A DNA stretch of 52,815 nt from Acidobacteriaceae bacterium (GCA_003138515.1 PLGG01000089.1:1-52815), one strand, 5' to 3'; shown: positions 44,301 to 52,815, numbered from the stretch's first letter. Made by a program: numbers and translations. The notes: generated from the sequence alone by a model not told the origin.

Positions 44301-44852
44301 ATGGCCAATGCCACCCACGACGTCGCCCGTGAAAGTCTTGAGGATCAGGAACGCCTGCTGATCGATCAAGCGATCGCAAAAAACGGGAACCAGCCCGGAG
44401 CACTGCTGGGAATCCTGGAAACCGTTCAATCTGCCAACGCACACAAATTCCTCTCCATGGAGGCGCTCCGCTACATCGCGGAGGAGACTGGCGTTCCGCC
44501 GGCCCGCGTCTACAGCGCGGCGACATTTTTCGCTCTCTTCAACCTTGAACCGCAGGGCGACAACGTGATCTGCGTATGTCGCGGCACCGCGTGCCACACG
44601 CGCGGCTCCCGCGACCTGCTGGACAAGCTTTGCCTCGACCTGGGAGTGGGCGATCACGAAGCCGACGAAAACAGCGAAGCCGACAAGATGGCGCTCACCA
44701 CGCCGGATCGCCGCTTCACCATTCGCACCGTTGCCTGCTTTGGCCAGTGCGCGCTGGCGCCGGTAGTCGAAGTGAACCATCACATTCTGAGCCATGTGAA
44801 TGAGCGCACTCTGCAGCGCGAAGTGAAGTCGTTGACCCAAGGGAGGAAATGA
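44301..44852 (+). CDS. hoxE: HoxE/NuoE-like [2Fe-2S] subunit of an NADH dehydrogenase module
   Basis: Small thioredoxin-fold iron-sulfur subunit, 183 residues. A helical N-terminal bundle (LEDQERLLIDQAIAKNGNQP and on) precedes the cluster domain. The four ligands are visible: Cys-x4-Cys in VCRGTACHTRG and Cys-x3-Cys in ACFGQCALAP. The start is ATG 44301 with GGGAGGG upstream. It overlaps the next gene by four bases (ATGA). NuoE and HoxE are alike in sequence; gene order with a HoxU-type subunit and no other nuo genes favours a HoxEFU-type soluble diaphorase. It would pass electrons between NADH-linked FMN and the [Fe-S] chain. Confidence 0.88.
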   Translation: MANATHDVARESLEDQERLLIDQAIAKNGNQPGALLGILETVQSANAHKFLSMEALRYIAEETGVPPARVYSAATFFALFNLEPQGDNVICVCRGTACHTRGSRDLLDKLCLDLGVGDHEADENSEADKMALTTPDRRFTIRTVACFGQCALAPVVEVNHHILSHVNERTLQREVKSLTQGRK

Positions 44853-47800
44853 TGCCGCGCATTCAGGATATTGGCGCCTTCAACGCGGTGCGCGAGTCCG
44901 GGCTTGCCAAGCTCACGCCGGCCGTTCCTCGAATCACGGTTGGCATGGGAACCTGCGGCCGTGGCAACGGCGCGGAAGAGGTCTTTCACGCGCTCAATCA
45001 AGTCATTCAAGGTGGCGGCCTGGATGTGCTGCTGGCCAGTGTGGGCTGTTTCGGTTCCTGCTTTCAGGAGCCGCTTGTCGGTGTGCGGCTGCCTGGCAAT
45101 CCATTGGTGATCTTGCGCCGGGTGCAGGCCAATGATGCCGGACGAATTCTGGAGGGCGTCTCCTCGGGGACCCTGCCGCAGGATCTGATTTACTCGAAGA
45201 TCGAGGAGTGGGATCACATCACGGCGCACATCCGTTACGGCCAGGGCTACCCGGACATCCCTTCGTGGAACGCGCTTCCTTTTTTCAAGGGCCAGAAGAA
45301 GATCGTCCTGCGCAACTGCGGCCTGATCAGTCCTTCGGATATTGAAGAGTACATCGCTGTCGGCGGCTACCAGGCGCTCTACAAGGTGCTGATCGACGGC
45401 CGCACAGACGCGGTGATCGAGCAGATCAAGGCCTCGCGGCTGCGCGGGCGCGGCGGTGCTGGTTTCCTCACCGGCAATAAGTGGGACTTTCTGGCCAAGG
45501 CCAAAGGCGACGCAAAGTACATCATCTGCAATGCCGACGAAGGCGATCCCGGCGCTTACATGAACCGCAACGAAATCGAAGGCGATCCGCACTCGATGCT
45601 CGAGGGCATGATCATCGGCGCCTACGTGATGGGGGCGACCGAAGGCATTGTGTATGTCCGCGCGGAGTACCCGCTCGCGGTGCGCCGGCTGAATCGCGCG
45701 ATCGAGCAGGCGCGCGAGTACGGGCTGCTGGGAGCGAACATACTTGGCCGCGGATTCAATTTCAATATTGAGCTGGTGCAGGGCGCGGGAGCCTTCGTTT
45801 GCGGCGAAGAGACTGCGTTGATTGCCTCGCTTGAGGGCTTCGCCGGGCGCCCGCGTCCGCGTCCGCCCTATCCTGCGCAAAAGGGGTTGTGGGGCAGGCC
45901 GACGAACATCAACAACGTCGAGACCTGGTACAACATCGCGCCCATTATCACTCGCGGGCCGGCATGGTTCGCTGAGACGGGAAGCGCCAAGAGTCCCGGG
46001 ACCAAGGTCTTCTCGCTTGTGGGCAAGGTGCAGAACACCGGCCTGGTGGAGATGCCGCTGGGTACGCCGCTCAAGAGCTTCATTTATGACATCGGGGAGG
46101 GCGCGGTCGCGGGCCGGCGCGTGAAGGCCGTGCAGACCGGAGGGCCGTCCGGCGGCTGCATCCCCGTGGAGATGCTCGATACCCTGGTCGACTATGAGAG
46201 TCTTGCGCAGCTCGGCTCCATCATGGGTTCCGGCGGCATGGTGGTGATGGACGAAGACAACTGTATGGTCGACGTCGCTCGCTACTTCATCGAGTTCACA
46301 CACTCGGAGTCGTGCGGCAAGTGCGTGCCGTGCCGCGTGGGCCTCAACAAAGCGCTGCGCATCCTCAACGCCATCTCCACGGGCAGCGGTACCGCCGAGC
46401 ACATGAACCTGCTCGACGAACTCGGCCGCATGATTCGCGATTGCTCGCTGTGCGCACTGGGCCAGTCCGCGCCCAACCCCGTGCTCACCACCATCCGCCA
46501 CTTCCGCGACGAATACGAGGACCATATCGTGGCGCATCGCTGTCGCGCCGGCGTCTGCCAGGAACTTGCGCTCTCGCCGTGCGAGAACAGTTGCCCATTG
46601 CGCATGAATATTCCGCGCTTCCTCGAGCTTTACAGCGAGGGCCGGCTCGACGACGCCTTCGAATCGGTGATTCTCGACAACCCACTGCCCGCCTCGACCG
46701 GGCGCGTGTGCCAGCACCCCTGCGACAACCGCTGCCGCCGCCAATCATTCGACGAGGTGGTGAACATGCGCGAGGTGCACCGGCTGATCGCCGACTCCAT
46801 CTACCAGTCGGATCATTTCGACAACATGCTCAAGCGCATTCAAGACCGCAAACTCGCGCCGACAGGCCGCAAAGTGGCCGTGGCCGGTTCCGGGCCGACG
46901 GGGCTAACGGCGGCGTTCTATCTCGCCATGCTGGGTCACGATGTGACGGTGTTCGAGGAACGGAATGAAGCCGGCGGCATGTTGCGCTTCGCCATCCCCG
47001 AGTACCGGCTGCCCAAGGCAGTGCTGCGCCGGGAGCTCGACCTCATCGAGGGCGTCGGCGTGAAGTTTGTCTTCAACACGCGCGTGGGCTTCGATCTGGC
47101 GCTCAACGATCTGGCTTCGCGCTTCGATGCCGTCTTCATCTCCATCGGAACGTGGAAGGAATCCTGGCTCTACCTGCCGGGAACCGAGCTGAAAAACGTG
47201 CATCCGGCTTTGCCTTTCCTTGAAGCGGTGGCGCGCAGCGAAAAGGTGGCCGTCGGATCACGGGTGGCGATTATCGGCGGCGGCAACGCGGCCATTGACT
47301 CCGCGCGCACCGTAATGCGGATGGGCGCGCAGGCGACAATCCTTTACCGCCGCGAGCGCAAGGACATGCCGGCCATTGATGAGGAGATTCAGGCCGCAGA
47401 GGAAGAGGGTGTGCGCTTCGTCTTTCTTGCCGCGCCGCATCGCATCCTTGGCGGAGCCGACGGCAGCGTAAAGGCCATCGAGATTGTGAAAACGCGCCTC
47501 GGCGAGTATGACAAATCGGGACGCCGGCGGCCGATTCCGACCGACGAGGTGCAGCGTTTCGAATGCGACAGCGTGATCCTAGCGGTGGGCGAAACATTCG
47601 ACATGGATTTCTGCCGCGCCTCCGGCCTGGAACTCAAGGAGGAAGGCACGATTGTCGTCGACCGCTTCACCTTTGAGACGAGCCGCGCCGGTTTCTACGC
47701 CGGCGGCGACGTGATCACCGGCGCCTCCAACATGTCCAACGCCATGAGCGGTGGCAAGCAAGCAGCGCGCAAGATCGACGAGCGCCTGATGAGCCAGAAA

Positions 47801-48037
47801 CAATCGGGCGTCCCAAGTACCGACCGGTGGGATCAACTCTTGCCCGCGTTCGAATACAGTCATCAGGCGCCGGGAGAGCCGAGCCTATCGTGCCGTCACG
47901 CCGCGTCTTCGCTGCCCGCCGGCAGCCGCGCGCGCTCCCAGGAAGAAGTGGTCACCGGACTCAGTGCGCAGGAGGCGCTGGAAGAGTGCCGCCGCTGCCT
48001 GCGTTGCGACTTGCGCGGCACACCGGGAGCCGGTTAA
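44849..48037 (+). CDS. hoxF: HoxF/NuoF-like NADH-binding subunit fused to a GltD-like FAD oxidoreductase
   Basis: Fusion of 1062 residues. Residues 25-120 are a thioredoxin-like ferredoxin remnant with only three of four Cys (C36, C67, C71). Residues about 150-430 are the NuoF FMN/NADH domain (GRGGAGFLTGNKW near 200, NADEGDPGAYMNR, CGEETALIASLEG), followed by SLBB and the 4Fe-4S motif ESCGKCVPCR...CSLC (about 487-540). From about 560 comes the GltD N-terminal Fe-S region (CRAGVCQE, CENSCP, CQHPCDNRC). Next are the FAD motif AGSGPTGLTAAFYLA near 680 and the NAD(P) motif IIGGGNAAIDSA near 808. The end carries CRRCLRCDLR. The second half should add a second flavin and NAD(P)H site. Two ATGs sit in tandem; GGGAGG is very close to the first. 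Confidence 0.92.
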   Translation: MMPRIQDIGAFNAVRESGLAKLTPAVPRITVGMGTCGRGNGAEEVFHALNQVIQGGGLDVLLASVGCFGSCFQEPLVGVRLPGNPLVILRRVQANDAGRILEGVSSGTLPQDLIYSKIEEWDHITAHIRYGQGYPDIPSWNALPFFKGQKKIVLRNCGLISPSDIEEYIAVGGYQALYKVLIDGRTDAVIEQIKASRLRGRGGAGFLTGNKWDFLAKAKGDAKYIICNADEGDPGAYMNRNEIEGDPHSMLEGMIIGAYVMGATEGIVYVRAEYPLAVRRLNRAIEQAREYGLLGANILGRGFNFNIELVQGAGAFVCGEETALIASLEGFAGRPRPRPPYPAQKGLWGRPTNINNVETWYNIAPIITRGPAWFAETGSAKSPGTKVFSLVGKVQNTGLVEMPLGTPLKSFIYDIGEGAVAGRRVKAVQTGGPSGGCIPVEMLDTLVDYESLAQLGSIMGSGGMVVMDEDNCMVDVARYFIEFTHSESCGKCVPCRVGLNKALRILNAISTGSGTAEHMNLLDELGRMIRDCSLCALGQSAPNPVLTTIRHFRDEYEDHIVAHRCRAGVCQELALSPCENSCPLRMNIPRFLELYSEGRLDDAFESVILDNPLPASTGRVCQHPCDNRCRRQSFDEVVNMREVHRLIADSIYQSDHFDNMLKRIQDRKLAPTGRKVAVAGSGPTGLTAAFYLAMLGHDVTVFEERNEAGGMLRFAIPEYRLPKAVLRRELDLIEGVGVKFVFNTRVGFDLALNDLASRFDAVFISIGTWKESWLYLPGTELKNVHPALPFLEAVARSEKVAVGSRVAIIGGGNAAIDSARTVMRMGAQATILYRRERKDMPAIDEEIQAAEEEGVRFVFLAAPHRILGGADGSVKAIEIVKTRLGEYDKSGRRRPIPTDEVQRFECDSVILAVGETFDMDFCRASGLELKEEGTIVVDRFTFETSRAGFYAGGDVITGASNMSNAMSGGKQAARKIDERLMSQKQSGVPSTDRWDQLLPAFEYSHQAPGEPSLSCRHAASSLPAGSRARSQEEVVTGLSAQEALEECRRCLRCDLRGTPGAG

Positions 48038-48156
48038 TGCATGGTTGGCATCGCACGAATGGGTTGCCTCATCTTTTCCGCACGTTTTGTGGGAAAGGTG
48101 GAAAATCGGCACAAACGAACACGGGCTTGAGCCCTTTGAGCGAAAGTCGGTAGGTA

Positions 48157-48897
48157 ATGGACACCAACGTCAAAGCAACCAAAAACGTCTCCCTCCGCAT
48201 CGATGGCGAGCTCGTTGCCGCTCGCGAGGGAGATTCCATCCTCGATGCGGCGAGCGCCAATGGAAAGTACATTCCAACACTTTGCTACCTCAAGGGCCTG
48301 AGCGCGGTGGGCGCCTGCCGGCTATGCGTGGTGGAACTGGCCGGAACCGACCGTCTGCTGCCCGCCTGCACGACACCGGTACAGGAAGGCATGTCGATCA
48401 AGACGACCTCGGCTCGGCTTACCCTCTATCGGCGCATGGCCGTCGAACTTCTGCTCGTTGAGCGCAACCACATCTGCTCGTCCTGCGTCTCCAACGGCCA
48501 CTGCGAGCTGCAGTCCATGGCGCAATCACTGGGCGTTACGCATGTGCGCTACGCCTACAACAATCCTCGCGTGGCCGTCGACATGACGCATCCGCGCTTT
48601 GTGCTCGATCACAACCGGTGCATCTTGTGTACGCGCTGTGTGCGCGTTTGCGCCGAAGTTGAGGGCGCGAATGTTTGGGAGGTTTCGTCGCGCGGCATCT
48701 ACTCGCGCATTGTGAGCGACCTGAAAGACGACTGGGGCAAGGCGAGCAACTGCACAGCCTGCGGTAAATGCGTGCAGGCCTGCCCAACCGGCGCGCTCGC
48801 GGAAAAGGGCTTTGCGGTCCACGAGATGGTGAAAGAAAGCGAGCAGGTGAGCCGCCTGGCCACGCGACGGACCGGATCAGCAAACGGGGCGCACTAA
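48157..48897 (+). CDS. hoxU: HoxU-like iron-sulfur subunit
   Basis: Ferredoxin-type subunit of 246 residues, the length of HoxU rather than NuoG. It has an N-terminal plant-type [2Fe-2S] domain with Cys in LCYLKGLSAVGACRLCVVEL and LLPACTTPV. The His-Cys3 motif (HICSSCVSNGHCEL) binds a 4Fe-4S cluster, and two further 4Fe-4S sets follow (RCILCTRCVRVC and NCTACGKCVQACPTGAL). It lies 119 bases after hoxF. The usual partners HoxY and HoxH (the [NiFe] hydrogenase) do not follow; the next gene is accA. The module may therefore serve another acceptor or be an orphan diaphorase. Confidence 0.9.
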   Translation: MDTNVKATKNVSLRIDGELVAAREGDSILDAASANGKYIPTLCYLKGLSAVGACRLCVVELAGTDRLLPACTTPVQEGMSIKTTSARLTLYRRMAVELLLVERNHICSSCVSNGHCELQSMAQSLGVTHVRYAYNNPRVAVDMTHPRFVLDHNRCILCTRCVRVCAEVEGANVWEVSSRGIYSRIVSDLKDDWGKASNCTACGKCVQACPTGALAEKGFAVHEMVKESEQVSRLATRRTGSANGAH

Positions 48898-48899
48898 CC

Positions 48900-49071
48900 A
48901 CCGGCTCGGCACCATAGTCTGAGGGTGCCCCCGGTCCCTCCGCCGCGGCGGATGAGACCCGGGAGACCACAAGCCTCAACCCTCGTTCCCGCGCTCCCCG
49001 TAGTTGGGTAGTCCCGTAGTCCCGCAGTCCCCTCGCTCTCCGCATTTGTCCCAACCGGCTCGGCCCCGTAG
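48900..49071. repeat. Direct repeat pair around tandem octamers in the hoxU-accA gap
   Basis: ACCGGCTCGGCACCATAG (48900-48917) recurs as ACCGGCTCGGCCCCGTAG (49054-49071), 16 of 18 identical. Between them are four 8-base units GTAGTTGG, GTAGTCCC, GTAGTCCC, GCAGTCCC (49000-49031). The pair could bound a short inserted sequence. Confidence 0.6.
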
Positions 49072-49118
49072 AATGACCAAAGGGCCGACAGGTACGCCCG
49101 CACGGCCCCCCAAAATCG

Positions 49119-49964
49119 ATGAGTGAACAGGAAACAGAAGCTTATCCTCACACGCAGCCCGTTTCGCAGGCGTGGGACAGAATCGAGCGGGCGCGGCATC
49201 CCCAGCGCCCTTATCCCATGGATTTAATCGAGCGAATCTTTACGGACTTCAGCGAAATTCACGGGGATCGCGCCTTTGGCGACGATGAAGCCATAGCCTG
49301 CGGCATGGCGCGCCTGGGCGGCGAAGAAGTGATGGTGATTGGCAACCGCAAGGGCGGCAGCACCAAGGAACGAGTGCGGCGCAACTTCGGCATGCCACAT
49401 CCCGAGGGCTACCGCAAGGCGCTTCGCGCCATGAAGCTGGCAGAGAAGTTCGTCCGGCCAGTGATCACCTTTATCGACTTGCCGGGCGCGTATCCCGGCG
49501 TGGGAGCCGAGGAGCGGGGCCAGGCTGAGGCCATCGCCCGCAACCTGCGCGAAATGGCGCGGCTGCGCGTGCCCACCATTTCGATCATCAGCGGAGAAGG
49601 CGGATCGGGCGGGGCGCTCGCGCTGGCCGTGAGCGACCGTGTGCTGATTCTCGAGAACGCGCTCTACTTTGTGATTACTCCAGAGTCCTGCGCGGCCATC
49701 ATGTGGCGCGATGCGGCACACAAACAGTTAGCTGCAGAAGCCATGCGCATCTCAGCGCCGGAGGTCGCCGCGGTGGGCTGCGTGGATGAGATTATCGCGG
49801 AGCCGCCGCAGGGCATCCACGTCGACCGCGAGGCCGGGATGGGAGTGCTGGGATCGGTGATCAGGAAGCATCTGGCCGAATTGAAGGCCATGCCCGTCCA
49901 GGGACTGGTGACTGCGCGGCAGCAGAAATTCCGCAACATCGCCCAGTTCTATACGCAAAGCTGA
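49119..49964 (+). CDS. accA: Acetyl-CoA carboxylase carboxyltransferase, alpha subunit
   Basis: Transfers the carboxyl group from biotin to acetyl-CoA, giving malonyl-CoA, the first step of fatty-acid synthesis. It works as an A2D2 complex with AccD. The 281-residue protein starts MSEQETEAYPHTQPVSQAWD and keeps the crotonase-fold core: ERIFTDFSEIHGDRAFGDD, FIDLPGAYPGVGAEERGQAE, ISGEGGSGGALALAVSD and FVITPESCAAIMWRDA. It is about 40 residues shorter than the E. coli protein, lacking the long N-terminal helix. No accD, accB or accC lies near it here. No strong Shine-Dalgarno is seen before the ATG. Confidence 0.95.
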   Translation: MSEQETEAYPHTQPVSQAWDRIERARHPQRPYPMDLIERIFTDFSEIHGDRAFGDDEAIACGMARLGGEEVMVIGNRKGGSTKERVRRNFGMPHPEGYRKALRAMKLAEKFVRPVITFIDLPGAYPGVGAEERGQAEAIARNLREMARLRVPTISIISGEGGSGGALALAVSDRVLILENALYFVITPESCAAIMWRDAAHKQLAAEAMRISAPEVAAVGCVDEIIAEPPQGIHVDREAGMGVLGSVIRKHLAELKAMPVQGLVTARQQKFRNIAQFYTQS

Positions 49965-50116
49965 TCTACACGCAGAGCTGATTCCCCAAACCTTCTTACG
50001 GTCGACATGAAAGTCATCGCGGTAGCCATGAAGCATGAACGAGTGAATATGCGCGGCGAACGGTGCGCGGCCGGTCCGGCCGGGCGCTGCGGACAGATTG
50101 TGCGCCGGAGGCGGGC

Positions 50117-51130
50117 ATGAACCAACCCGGCTATACCGGCGGCCGCTTGCGCGCGTACCTGCAATTCCTTGGCGCGCTCATCTATTTCTTCTTCGCGCGG
50201 TCGCTGGCCTTCCATGGGGCTGAAGGGCTGGCCGGTGACGCCTGGTTTCCGCTCGCGGAACAGGCCATGCTCGCGTTTCTGCTGCTGGTGGGCTTCGCGG
50301 CGTTGGGCTTCTGGCTCGATCGCCAAATCCGGCCCGTCAGCGAACAAGGTTTGCCGCGCCGCCAAGGCTGGCTGCGCGAGGCGGGATTGGGGCTGGCAAC
50401 CGGGTGGGGTTTGGCGCTGGTCTGCGTCTTGCCCTTGATGATTGTGGGCGGCATTGCCATCACCGTCTTCATGCAAACTTCAGCCTGGGGCTGGCTCGTG
50501 GCCGATGCGGCGTTCTTTGCGCTAGCCGCGCTGGCGGAGGAGATCGCCTATCGCGGCTACGCCTTCCAATGCTTCGTTCGCGCGGTGGGGCCGGTGGGGG
50601 CAACGCTGGGATTTGCCGCCATCTACGCGATCGTGCAGGCCCTCGCGCCGGGCTCCAATCGCACCAGTTTCATCGTTTCGCTGGCGTTCAGCCTTTTGCT
50701 CTCTACGGCCTACTTGCGCACGCGCGCCCTTTGGGTAAGCTGGGGCCTCAACTTTGGCTGGAAGGCAAGCAGGGCGCTCGTCTTCGGACTCGCGGTCAGC
50801 GGCGTCAGCAGCCATTCGCCCGTCGTGCAGGGCGATCCCATGGGACCCTTCTGGCTCACCGGCGGAGCGTTTGGCCTCGACGGAAGCTGGCTGGCGTGCG
50901 GTGTTCTTCTTCTGGCGCTGCCGGTCGTCTTTCGCATCACGCGCGATCTGGACTTCCGCTATAACGCGCCGGTCATTGTCGCTGCTGGAATCCCCGTCGA
51001 TCTGGATGCTGCCGCGCGCGCGCAGCACGAGGCGGCCATGGGCGCGGCCGCGCCCGCAGCTCCCGCGGCTCCCACGCTGGTGCAGATTGAGACGAAGGCC
51101 GGCGAGCCAGGAACAGGGAACAGGCAATAG
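50117..51130 (+). CDS. CPBP-family (CAAX protease-like) membrane protein, catalytic positions altered
   Basis: Inner-membrane protein of 337 residues with about eight hydrophobic segments. The CPBP/Rce1 motif 1 is intact (LAEEIAYRGYAFQ, near residues 137-147). However, motif 2, normally F-x3-H, reads Y-A-I-V-Q, and motif 3, normally H-x3-N, reads N-F-G-W-K (GLNFGWKA). Both metal-binding His residues therefore seem replaced. It may act as a membrane chaperone or scaffold rather than a protease. An Ala/Pro-rich cytoplasmic tail follows the last helix. ATG 50117 has GGAGGC just upstream. It follows accA by 152 bases. Confidence 0.85.
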   Translation: MNQPGYTGGRLRAYLQFLGALIYFFFARSLAFHGAEGLAGDAWFPLAEQAMLAFLLLVGFAALGFWLDRQIRPVSEQGLPRRQGWLREAGLGLATGWGLALVCVLPLMIVGGIAITVFMQTSAWGWLVADAAFFALAALAEEIAYRGYAFQCFVRAVGPVGATLGFAAIYAIVQALAPGSNRTSFIVSLAFSLLLSTAYLRTRALWVSWGLNFGWKASRALVFGLAVSGVSSHSPVVQGDPMGPFWLTGGAFGLDGSWLACGVLLLALPVVFRITRDLDFRYNAPVIVAAGIPVDLDAAARAQHEAAMGAAAPAAPAAPTLVQIETKAGEPGTGNRQ

Positions 51131-51214
51131 TCCGAAGTTCCTGGCGGATTTGCCTTTTCTCCCTTGTTGGAGCTAAGGTTTGCGTATTGGCATTCGCAAC
51201 CATGGGAGGTCCCC

Positions 51215-52666
51215 ATGAACCGGCGTTTCCCGGCCCCAACGATCGACCCCGCACCGCGACCAACCGCAATCGGCAGTCTGCGCGGAAGCTTGCTCCCGGC
51301 TGTGGCTGGCTGCGCGCTCGTATTGCTGCTGGCCGCCGGATCGGCGCGGGCACAAGTCATCACCGTCGATACCGGTGGCGGCAATGGCCCTGTTGCCAGC
51401 GCTGGGCTGGTGGACCGGCAATTCAGGCAGGTGACGCCCACTCAAGTGGATTTGCCCAAGACCGAGATCGACCCCAAGACGCGGATTCTCCTGGAGCGCG
51501 ACATGCAATCGGAGCAGGGATTCGCCAACCGCCCGTTTCCCCGCGGCCACAAGGGCCTGACGCTCCAGGCCAACGGCAAGCTTGAGCCGGCCGGAGTGGA
51601 CTATTTAAACATGGTGGTCAACGATGGGCTCTCCGCCAAGCCCGGCACTCGCGTGGTCGTCACCGACATCAAGATCGGCAAATCCAAAATCACTCTCGAC
51701 TTCGACGGAGGGCCTGACGCGAAGCACCGCTTCCTGCGCCACATCCAGATCAGCGCGGGGCCTGAGATGGGCGACCCGGACTCGGACCCTTCGCTCATGA
51801 ACCAGCAGGGCGATCCAGCCGGTTCTCGCGTCACGCTGGTGTTTGCGAATTATGTTCCCGTGCTGACGTCGGCGCAAGTGAAGGCGCTGCTGGAACCGCT
51901 GATTTCCTTCGACGTGAAGACGCCCGTCCAGGCCTACACCGATACGCTGCCGACGGCCCTGAAGGATGCCATCCTCGACCACAAGGTTCTGGTGGGAATG
52001 AACACGGACATGGTGATGTTCGCGAAAGGACAGCCCAGCAAGAAGTCGCGCGAGATGGATGGGCAGATGCCGTTTCAGGAGTGGGTCTACGGCGTGCCGC
52101 CCGAGGAAGTTGATTTTGTGCGCATCAACGGCAACCGCGTGATCCGCGTGGAGATTGCAAAGGATGGGCAGCCGCTCGCCATCTTCACCAGGGACGTGGT
52201 CTCGCCCATGCTGATGGCCGCAGGAACGCCGGAGTTGGCCTCTACACCGAACACGCGCACGGTGCGCGAGGGCGATGTGGAGACCGATCCCAACAGGCAA
52301 GAGGCCGCTCCGCCGCCGAGCCTGCGCAATCCCGGCGAAACATTGCCCACCAACAACGACAGCACGGGCGAGATGCGCCCAGTGCAGTTCCCCAAGCCGC
52401 ATACTGACGATGTGCCGGGCGCCAATCCCGACGAGCAATCCAGTGCTCCGCCAGCGGCCGCGCCCGCTTCTCCAGGCCAGACCGCGCCGCCGGCAAGTAC
52501 GCCCGCGCCGAGCCCGTCCGCTACGCCCAGCCAGTCGCCGCAGCCCGGCAATGGCACGCAGCCGGTTCCGGCCAATGCAACGCCGTCCGATGGCGGCAAG
52601 CAACAGCCGCCAGCGCCGTCGAATCAGTTGGTGTCGGCAAGCGCGGCGAGTGCCGTGGTGAATTAG
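51215..52666 (+). CDS. Secreted protein of unknown function with Pro/Ala/Ser-rich tail
   Basis: I do not recognise the family. The protein has about 483 residues. An N-terminal polar stretch and a signal peptide (LLPAVAGCALVLLLAAGSARA, cleaved near 47) lead to a mature start QVITVDTGGGNG. A folded region runs from about 60 to 350 and includes GTRVVVTDIKIGKSKITLDFDGGPDAKHR, DPAGSRVTLVFANYVPVLTS and a clear repeat-free beta pattern. The last 110 residues are low complexity (PPAAAPASPGQTAPPASTPA and on), probably a flexible periplasmic or surface linker. ATG 51215 has GGGAGGT seven bases upstream. It lies 84 bases after the CPBP gene on the same strand. Confidence 0.8.
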   Translation: MNRRFPAPTIDPAPRPTAIGSLRGSLLPAVAGCALVLLLAAGSARAQVITVDTGGGNGPVASAGLVDRQFRQVTPTQVDLPKTEIDPKTRILLERDMQSEQGFANRPFPRGHKGLTLQANGKLEPAGVDYLNMVVNDGLSAKPGTRVVVTDIKIGKSKITLDFDGGPDAKHRFLRHIQISAGPEMGDPDSDPSLMNQQGDPAGSRVTLVFANYVPVLTSAQVKALLEPLISFDVKTPVQAYTDTLPTALKDAILDHKVLVGMNTDMVMFAKGQPSKKSREMDGQMPFQEWVYGVPPEEVDFVRINGNRVIRVEIAKDGQPLAIFTRDVVSPMLMAAGTPELASTPNTRTVREGDVETDPNRQEAAPPPSLRNPGETLPTNNDSTGEMRPVQFPKPHTDDVPGANPDEQSSAPPAAAPASPGQTAPPASTPAPSPSATPSQSPQPGNGTQPVPANATPSDGGKQQPPAPSNQLVSASAASAVVN

Positions 52667-52796
52667 CAGGTCAGCGCGACAGCAAATTAGCGATACGGCA
52701 AGTCAGCGAGTGAGTTCGCTGCGGCGGACAAATTTGCGAAAAAGGCCGCGCGCTTTGTGAGCTCAAAATCAAAAACGACAAAAACGAGAATGCGAG

Positions 52797-52815
52797 ACTG
52801 TGAAACTGTGAAACT
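52797..52815. repeat. Tandem octamer at the window end
   Basis: ACTGTGAA occurs twice in tandem, followed by ACT at the last base, so the array may continue beyond the window. It lies in an AT-richer stretch after the secreted protein gene. Confidence 0.5.

Noticed and set aside
44780..46744. 654-codon minus-strand ORF opposite hoxF
   Set aside because: Antisense shadow; the plus strand encodes clear NuoF and Fe-S motifs over the same bases.
44301..48897. Part of a respiratory complex I (nuo) operon
   Set aside because: No nuoA-D, H or J-N genes follow, and the third protein has the length and cluster set of HoxU rather than NuoG.

Overview
The window looks like chromosomal DNA of a heterotrophic soil bacterium of the Acidobacteriota (Terriglobia type). 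This rests on protein character, not a database search. The clues are an Oar-like TonB-dependent receptor with an N-terminal carboxypeptidase-regulatory-like domain, several secreted type-B carboxylesterases, a dense set of hemicellulases including GH51 and GH127, a GltD-extended HoxF, and high GC coding DNA.

Left edge (1-1087): debris of mobile DNA, namely the C-terminal half of an IS3-family transposase broken by an in-frame stop, a likely IS right end, and a probable tyrosine-recombinase fragment on the other strand.

Ester / beta-keto acid catabolic region (1088-18471): the minus strand carries thiolase, scoA, SDR and scoB. Divergent from it are an AraC-type regulator, a beta-keto acid cleavage enzyme (BKACE), an SDR, a second thiolase, an MFS transporter, a secreted type-B carboxylesterase, a coupled 41-codon ORF and a zinc-free MDR oxidoreductase. 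A convergent minus-strand pair follows: an Oar-like outer-membrane receptor and a second secreted carboxylesterase. Read together, an ester would be bound and hydrolysed outside the cytoplasm and a product imported. A hydroxyl would then be oxidised by an SDR and the resulting beta-keto acid cleaved with acetyl-CoA by BKACE to acetoacetate plus a new acyl-CoA. Acetoacetate would be activated by ScoAB and split by thiolase to acetyl-CoA. The glyoxylate-shunt genes aceA-aceB (18864-21797) lie next door, which fits growth on a compound that ends as acetyl-CoA. A TPR protein with a C-terminal Fis-like helix-turn-helix is divergent from aceA.

23.7-27.5 kb: an SMP-30/gluconolactonase-like gene, an AT-richer patch of relics (IS30-like end, GAF-protein fragment), and a third carboxylesterase with a Tat signal and a clear intrinsic terminator.

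Hemicellulose region (27468-39506): GH5-like hydrolase, sialate-O-acetylesterase-like carbohydrate esterase and PA14-containing GH3 on the minus strand. A LysR regulator is divergent from GH3, and GH51 arabinofuranosidase, a CE1-like esterase and a Tat-exported GH127 beta-L-arabinofuranosidase follow on the plus strand. Together these would debranch and deacylate arabinose-rich plant polymers. No SusC/SusD pair or sugar transporter is present.

Right part (40140-52815): a very long GH13-like protein with a basic tail, an orphan HoxE-HoxF-HoxU NADH-dehydrogenase module whose HoxF is fused to a GltD-like flavoprotein, accA, a CPBP membrane protein with altered catalytic positions, and a secreted lineage-specific protein with a Pro/Ala/Ser-rich tail. 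No tRNA, rRNA or CRISPR array was seen.
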